From an uncultured Prevotellaceae bacterium (GTDB lineage: Bacteria > Bacteroidota > Bacteroidia > Bacteroidales > Muribaculaceae), in the NCBI GenBank assembly GCA_900556245.1, contig USOC01000021.1, forward strand, positions 1 through 9,976: a DNA stretch of 9,976 nucleotides, in the 5' to 3' direction. Positions within the stretch are counted from its first letter, which is position 1. Each line of letters begins with the position of its first letter. A model generated the notes under the pieces. That model ran no database searches, was not told the origin of the DNA, and saw only the letters and a list, made by a program, of their open reading frames with translations. Shown here in pieces: positions 6,042-9,976 of this stretch. The position numbers and the translations under genes were made by a program.

Positions 6042-7289
6042 ATGAATATACAGGAACAAAATATCAGCGAGAATAATTTTGAGCAATGCATCAAGTGTAC
6101 TGTCTGTACTGTGTATTGTCCTGTGGTTCCCGTTAATCCGAATTATCCGGGACCCAAGCAGGCAGGTCCGGACGGAGAACGTCTTCGTTTGAAAAGAGGA
6201 GAGTTTTTCGATGAAGCCTTGAAGTATTGCCTTAATTGCAAGCGTTGTGAAGTGGCATGTCCGTCGAATGTAAAAATCGGCGATATCATCCAGTTGGCAC
6301 GCATCAACTATAGTAAGAAAAAGCCGAAACTTCGCGACATTATGTTGGCAAATACGGATATTGTAGGAACAATGTCGTCGGCATTCGCACCGATTGTCAA
6401 CACAACTTTGTCGTTGAAGCCGGTGAAGTCGTTGATGGACGGAGTGCTTAAGATTGACCATCGTCGCACTTTCCCAAAATATTCGGGTCAGAAGTTTGAA
6501 ACGTGGTTCAAGCGCGACGCTGCCCCTTCACAGGACGGCTATCGCAATCACGTCAGCTTCTTCCACGGTTGTTATATCAACTATAATTATCCGCAACTTG
6601 GAAAGGATGTTGTTTCTGTGATGAATGCTCTTGGGTATGGCGTTCATCTTCTTGAAAAGGAAAAATGTTGCGGTGTGGCACTTGTGTCAAACGGACTTAT
6701 AAATCAGGCTCGGAAACAGGCCGAACTGAATATTGCATCGATTCGCAAGTCTGTCAACGACGAACGTCGCCCTGTTATTGCGGCATCTTCTACGTGTACG
6801 TTTACGATGCGCGATGAGTATCCTCATTTGCTTGGTGTAGAGAATGCTGATGTCCGCGACAATATTGAGTTGGTGACCCGTTTTGTATATCGCCTTATTG
6901 ATGAAGGGGGTGTCAAGTTGAAGTTCCGTGACAACATTAAGCTTAAGGTCGCCTACCATACGCCTTGTCATATGGAAAAACTTGGCTGGTCGTTCTATTC
7001 TATTGACTTGTTGCGACAGATTCCAAACGTAGATTTGCTTGTGTTGCCATCGCAGTGTTGTGGCATCGCCGGAACCTACGGATTCAAAAAGGAGAATTAT
7101 GCGACATCTCAGGGAATCGGTGCGTCTCTCTTCGCTGCAATCGAGGAGGCCGGTGTCGATTTGGTAGCTACGGATTGCGAGACTTGCAAGTGGCAGATAG
7201 AAATGTCTACCAGTGCCAAGGTGGAACATCCGATAAGCGTTCTTGCCCGGTCGCTTGACTTGGAGGCAACAGCCCAACTTAATAGATAA
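6042..7289 (+). CDS. glpC: Anaerobic glycerol-3-phosphate dehydrogenase, iron-sulfur subunit C
   Basis: Electron-transfer subunit that anchors GlpAB at the membrane and hands electrons to menaquinone. The 415 residues carry two ferredoxin-type [4Fe-4S] motifs near the N-terminus: C16-x2-C19-x2-C22-x3-C26 and C63-x2-C66-x2-C69-x3-C73. Two cysteine-rich (CCG) domains follow, the first with HGCYIN (175-180) and CCG at 209-211, the second with PCHMEKLG (308-315) and CCG at 339-341, ending in ATDCETCKWQ (376-385). This 4Fe4S-4Fe4S-CCG-CCG order is shared by GlpC and heterodisulfide reductase D-like proteins; the position after glpAB settles the identity. No long transmembrane helix is obvious, so attachment is probably peripheral or through amphipathic segments. 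A purine-rich AGAGGA lies only 1 nt before the ATG, too close for a good Shine-Dalgarno. Confidence 0.95.
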   Translation: MNIQEQNISENNFEQCIKCTVCTVYCPVVPVNPNYPGPKQAGPDGERLRLKRGEFFDEALKYCLNCKRCEVACPSNVKIGDIIQLARINYSKKKPKLRDIMLANTDIVGTMSSAFAPIVNTTLSLKPVKSLMDGVLKIDHRRTFPKYSGQKFETWFKRDAAPSQDGYRNHVSFFHGCYINYNYPQLGKDVVSVMNALGYGVHLLEKEKCCGVALVSNGLINQARKQAELNIASIRKSVNDERRPVIAASSTCTFTMRDEYPHLLGVENADVRDNIELVTRFVYRLIDEGGVKLKFRDNIKLKVAYHTPCHMEKLGWSFYSIDLLRQIPNVDLLVLPSQCCGIAGTYGFKKENYATSQGIGASLFAAIEEAGVDLVATDCETCKWQIEMSTSAKVEHPISVLARSLDLEATAQLNR

Positions 7290-7341
7290 GTATTTTATAC
7301 GAAACAAACATAAAACTAACTACTTTAAAATAATTGATATC

Positions 7342-8730
7342 ATGTCGAATTTTTTAACGCCTCCAGCGTACAAGACTGAACAGACAGGTCCGGAAGCGGA
7401 TCGTAGATACAAAGCTTTGAGATGGCAAGTGTTTATCGGGGCTTTTGTAGGATATGCGGCGTTCTATATTGTTCGCAAAAATTTCTCACTGGCGATACCT
7501 ATGCTTGCTCCATTCGGCTTTGAAAAAGGCGAGCTCGGTACTGTGCTTGCAATGAATGCAGTGGCGTATGCATTGTCGAAATTCTTGATGGGTTCGGTTT
7601 CGGACCGTAGCGATGCGCGCAAATTCCTTCCGTTGGGTTTGATTCTTGCATCGATTTCGATGATGTTTATGGTGGTGCCGATTACCGCTTTAGGACCGGA
7701 GAACCACAGCTTCGCCATCGTTTTGATGGGTTTCCTCAACTTTTTGATAGGATGGTTTAACGGTATGGGTTGGCCTCCGTGTGGACGGGTAATGACTCAC
7801 TGGTTCTCGCAGACGGAGCGTGGCACCATGATGTCTATTTGGAACTGCGCCCATAATGTTGGCGGAGCCTTAGTCGGACCAATGGCTGTTTATGGGGCAA
7901 CGTGGTTTGGCTCTTGGTTCTACGGACAATACCAATCCTATTATTTCTTGGCCGGAACGTTCTTGTTCCCGTCAGCGGTGGCTATTCTGGTAGCGATAGT
8001 GGCATATTGTCTGCTTCGTGACACCCCTCAGTCCTGTGGATTGCCATCTGTGGAAAAATGGCGCAATGATTATCCTAAGAACTATAGCGAGAATCAGGAA
8101 AAAGTCCTCTCTATGAAGGAAATCTTCTTCAAGTATGTGTTGAATAACAAATTTTTGTGGTTCATCGCATTGGCAAATGCTTTCGTCTATATGGTGCGGT
8201 ACGGTTGTCTTGATTGGGCGCCTTCCATTTTAAAGGAAAAAGGTTTTGATATGAAAGATGCCGGATGGGCTTATTTCGCATACGAATTTGCGGCTATCCC
8301 CGGAACGTTGATTTGCGGATGGCTTTCGGACAAACTCTTCAAAGGCCGCCGTGCATTGCCAACGATTATCTTTATGGCTCTTGTAGCTGTGTTTATAGTC
8401 CTTTATTGGCTGTTTATCGACAACTTGACGATAGCTGTGTCAGCTCTCATTGGCGTGGGATTCTTTATCTACGGGCCAGTGATGCTTATCGGTGTGCAAG
8501 CACTGGATTTGGCACCTAAAAATGCGGCAGGAACAGCTGCGGGTTTGACCGGATTCTTCGGTTATTTTTTCGGAACGGCTATTCTGGCTAATATGTTGCT
8601 TGGTTATGTGGCTGAACACTTCGGATGGGATTGGACCTTCTTGTTGCTCCTTGCGGCTTGTGCCCTTTCAATCGTCTTTATGGGAGTGACCTATAAGGAA
8701 GAGCAATATCTTGTAGAACGAAAAAAATAG
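7342..8730 (+). CDS. glpT: Glycerol-3-phosphate:phosphate antiporter (OPA family, MFS)
   Basis: Imports sn-glycerol-3-phosphate across the inner membrane in exchange for inorganic phosphate, feeding GlpABC. I chose the ATG at 7342, giving 462 residues (E. coli GlpT is 452). An upstream in-frame ATG at 7243 would overlap glpC by 47 bp and add a hydrophilic tail unlike the family. With this start the substrate arginine in YAAFYIVRKNFSLA falls at Arg45, the same number as in E. coli. The second phosphate-binding arginine is Arg286 in VYMVRYGCLDWAP, and the central histidine is His171 in SIWNCAHNVGG. The OPA signature GMGWPPCGRVMTHWFSQTERG spans 141-161. Hydrophobic segments fit 12 transmembrane helices with a cytoplasmic loop near 226-265. 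It lies 52 bp after glpC in an AT-rich gap where I see no clear promoter or terminator, so it is probably in the glp operon. Confidence 0.93.
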   Translation: MSNFLTPPAYKTEQTGPEADRRYKALRWQVFIGAFVGYAAFYIVRKNFSLAIPMLAPFGFEKGELGTVLAMNAVAYALSKFLMGSVSDRSDARKFLPLGLILASISMMFMVVPITALGPENHSFAIVLMGFLNFLIGWFNGMGWPPCGRVMTHWFSQTERGTMMSIWNCAHNVGGALVGPMAVYGATWFGSWFYGQYQSYYFLAGTFLFPSAVAILVAIVAYCLLRDTPQSCGLPSVEKWRNDYPKNYSENQEKVLSMKEIFFKYVLNNKFLWFIALANAFVYMVRYGCLDWAPSILKEKGFDMKDAGWAYFAYEFAAIPGTLICGWLSDKLFKGRRALPTIIFMALVAVFIVLYWLFIDNLTIAVSALIGVGFFIYGPVMLIGVQALDLAPKNAAGTAAGLTGFFGYFFGTAILANMLLGYVAEHFGWDWTFLLLLAACALSIVFMGVTYKEEQYLVERKK

Positions 8731-8747
8731 CAAAAAACTGAATAGAA

Positions 8748-9976
8748 ATGAAAGATAGTGTCTATAGTTCGCTGGGAAGCCACAAGAAACGCTTCATGTC
8801 GTGGCAGATGCGTACGCTTCTTGTGACAATGATAGGTTACGCCATTTTCTATTTTGTGCGTAAAAACTTTTCGTTGGCCATGCCGGGTCTGACTGCCGAA
8901 TATGGCATCAGCAACAAGAGCTTTGGCTGGATTATATTTGCAGGATCTCTGGTATACGGCTTTTCCCGTTTCATCAACGGCTATTTGGTGGATAGAATTA
9001 AAGGCCGTGTTGTTATGGCTCTTGGTCTTCTGCTTTGTGCGTTTGCTAACTTTGCATTCGGTTTCGGTACGGATTTCAGCTATTGGCTGACCGGCGTCGA
9101 AAATGGGCCTAAAATGGTCGAAACCCTTATCCTTGTAATGGGTGTTGTGATTATTCTCAACCAATATTTTCAGGGGATGGGTTATCCTCCGTGTGCCCGA
9201 ATTCTTCCTCACTGGATTCATCCTTCAGAACTAGCGACCAAAATGTCTATTTGGAACTGTTCTCACTCGATTGGTGCGGCCTTGGCTGTAGTAGTGTGCG
9301 GTTATCTGATGGGGTCGTTGGGTGTGAACATGAGTGATAATGCGGAGGTCGTGCGTCGAATAACAGAGAATCTGACGAACAATAACGTGGCGGATGCCGC
9401 TGAGCAGGCCTTGCTCTATGCTTCTCATATCGGGGCCTGGAAATGGTGTTTTTGGGTGCCGGCATGTCTTGCTGTGGCCGGAGCCGTTTTGATATTTGCC
9501 GGTCTTCGTGACGAACCTAAAGACGTCAATCTTCCTGATTTGCCCGACACGGGGTTAGGAAGTTATGAAGGAAAGAAGGATGCGAAAGCTCGCAAGAAAT
9601 TTGAACTGGAAATGGTTTGGAAGAACCGTTGGGTCTGGACATTCTGTGTCGCTAATTTGTTTGTCTATGTTGTCCGTATGGGCGTGCTCGACTGGGGCCC
9701 AAAGTTTCTCACAGAAAGTCGTGGCCTAGACATTAAAGAGGCAGGCTGGACTGTTGCCGCCTTTGAAATTGCCGGCATTTTGGGTACTCTTTTTGCAGGT
9801 TGGGCAACAGACCGTCTCTTTAAAGGTAAGGGGCATCGGATGTGTGTAGTTTGTATGCTCGGAGCCGCTTTGTTTATGACAATTTTCAGATTCTTGCCTG
9901 ACACGGCAGGGCTGACCTGGACAGCGGCAGTCCTTGTGGGAGCGGGATTCTTTATCTTCGGACCGCAGGCTTTGAT
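8748..9976 (+). CDS. Second OPA-family MFS protein (glycerol-3-phosphate/hexose-phosphate transporter or UhpC-like sensor), 3' end missing
   Basis: The frame is open from the ATG at 8748 to the window edge, giving 409 residues with no stop; two further bases (AT) start the next codon. It begins 17 bp after glpT, so it is probably co-transcribed. It is clearly an OPA paralogue: YAIFYFVRKNFSLAMP (31-46) with Arg38, FQGMGYPPCARILPHW (141-156), SIWNCSHSIGAA (167-178) with His173, and FVYVVRMGVLDWGP (305-318) with Arg310. Both phosphate-binding arginines are therefore kept. It differs from the neighbouring GlpT by an extra hydrophilic stretch of about 40 residues (191-230) between helices 5 and 6. 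It ends with GAGFFIFGPQAL, a pattern also found in UhpC. It could carry another organophosphate, be a second glycerol-3-phosphate porter, or act as a sensor; sequence does not decide. Confidence 0.85.
   Translation, partial: MKDSVYSSLGSHKKRFMSWQMRTLLVTMIGYAIFYFVRKNFSLAMPGLTAEYGISNKSFGWIIFAGSLVYGFSRFINGYLVDRIKGRVVMALGLLLCAFANFAFGFGTDFSYWLTGVENGPKMVETLILVMGVVIILNQYFQGMGYPPCARILPHWIHPSELATKMSIWNCSHSIGAALAVVVCGYLMGSLGVNMSDNAEVVRRITENLTNNNVADAAEQALLYASHIGAWKWCFWVPACLAVAGAVLIFAGLRDEPKDVNLPDLPDTGLGSYEGKKDAKARKKFELEMVWKNRWVWTFCVANLFVYVVRMGVLDWGPKFLTESRGLDIKEAGWTVAAFEIAGILGTLFAGWATDRLFKGKGHRMCVVCMLGAALFMTIFRFLPDTAGLTWTAAVLVGAGFFIFGPQAL

Noticed and set aside
7243..7341. An N-terminal extension of glpT from an upstream in-frame ATG
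   Set aside because: It would overlap glpC by 47 bp and adds a hydrophilic tail not found in the family; the ATG at 7342 puts the key arginine at residue 45, as in E. coli GlpT.

Overview
The window reads as ordinary chromosomal metabolic DNA from a member of the Bacteroidales (Bacteroidota). A gut or animal-associated lineage such as Muribaculaceae or Bacteroidaceae would fit, but I cannot fix the family from this sequence. The reasons are the Bacteroidales-like protein sequences (the GlyA N-terminus in particular), a start context that mostly lacks Shine-Dalgarno sequences, and a good TAnnTTTG-type -7 box in front of the glp operon. I see no mobile element, CRISPR array, tRNA or rRNA.

Left part (1-1988, plus strand): the last 34 codons of an unrecognised protein ending in a CxxC segment overlap by 4 bp the start of a flavin reductase-like (flavoredoxin-type) protein. 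Serine hydroxymethyltransferase (glyA) follows 26 bp later. Two hairpins close this block (1989-2128). One is a perfect 15-bp stem that probably terminates transcription in both directions, because the next gene converges on it.

Middle (2129-3192): a DeoR/GlpR-family repressor on the minus strand is divergent from the glp operon. The 293-bp gap between them carries a TATATTTG promoter for glpA, a weaker candidate for the regulator, and six copies of a TTTCG/CGAAA box. Several of these boxes are arranged as inverted repeats around the glpA promoter, and they are the best candidates for the repressor's operators.

Right part (3193-9976, plus strand): glpA, glpB and glpC encode the three subunits of anaerobic glycerol-3-phosphate dehydrogenase. 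glpA and glpB overlap by 4 bp and glpC follows after 9 bp. Next comes glpT (a glycerol-3-phosphate/phosphate antiporter of the OPA family of MFS proteins), then a second, divergent OPA-family protein that runs off the window. Together they form a likely operon: GlpT imports glycerol-3-phosphate, and GlpABC oxidises it to dihydroxyacetone phosphate at the membrane and passes electrons to the quinone pool. No glycerol kinase or glycerol facilitator is visible, so the visible genes suit use of ready-made glycerol-3-phosphate better than free glycerol.

I did not find an undescribed system. The points most worth checking are the dense operator-like repeats at 2899-3159 and the role of the second OPA protein.
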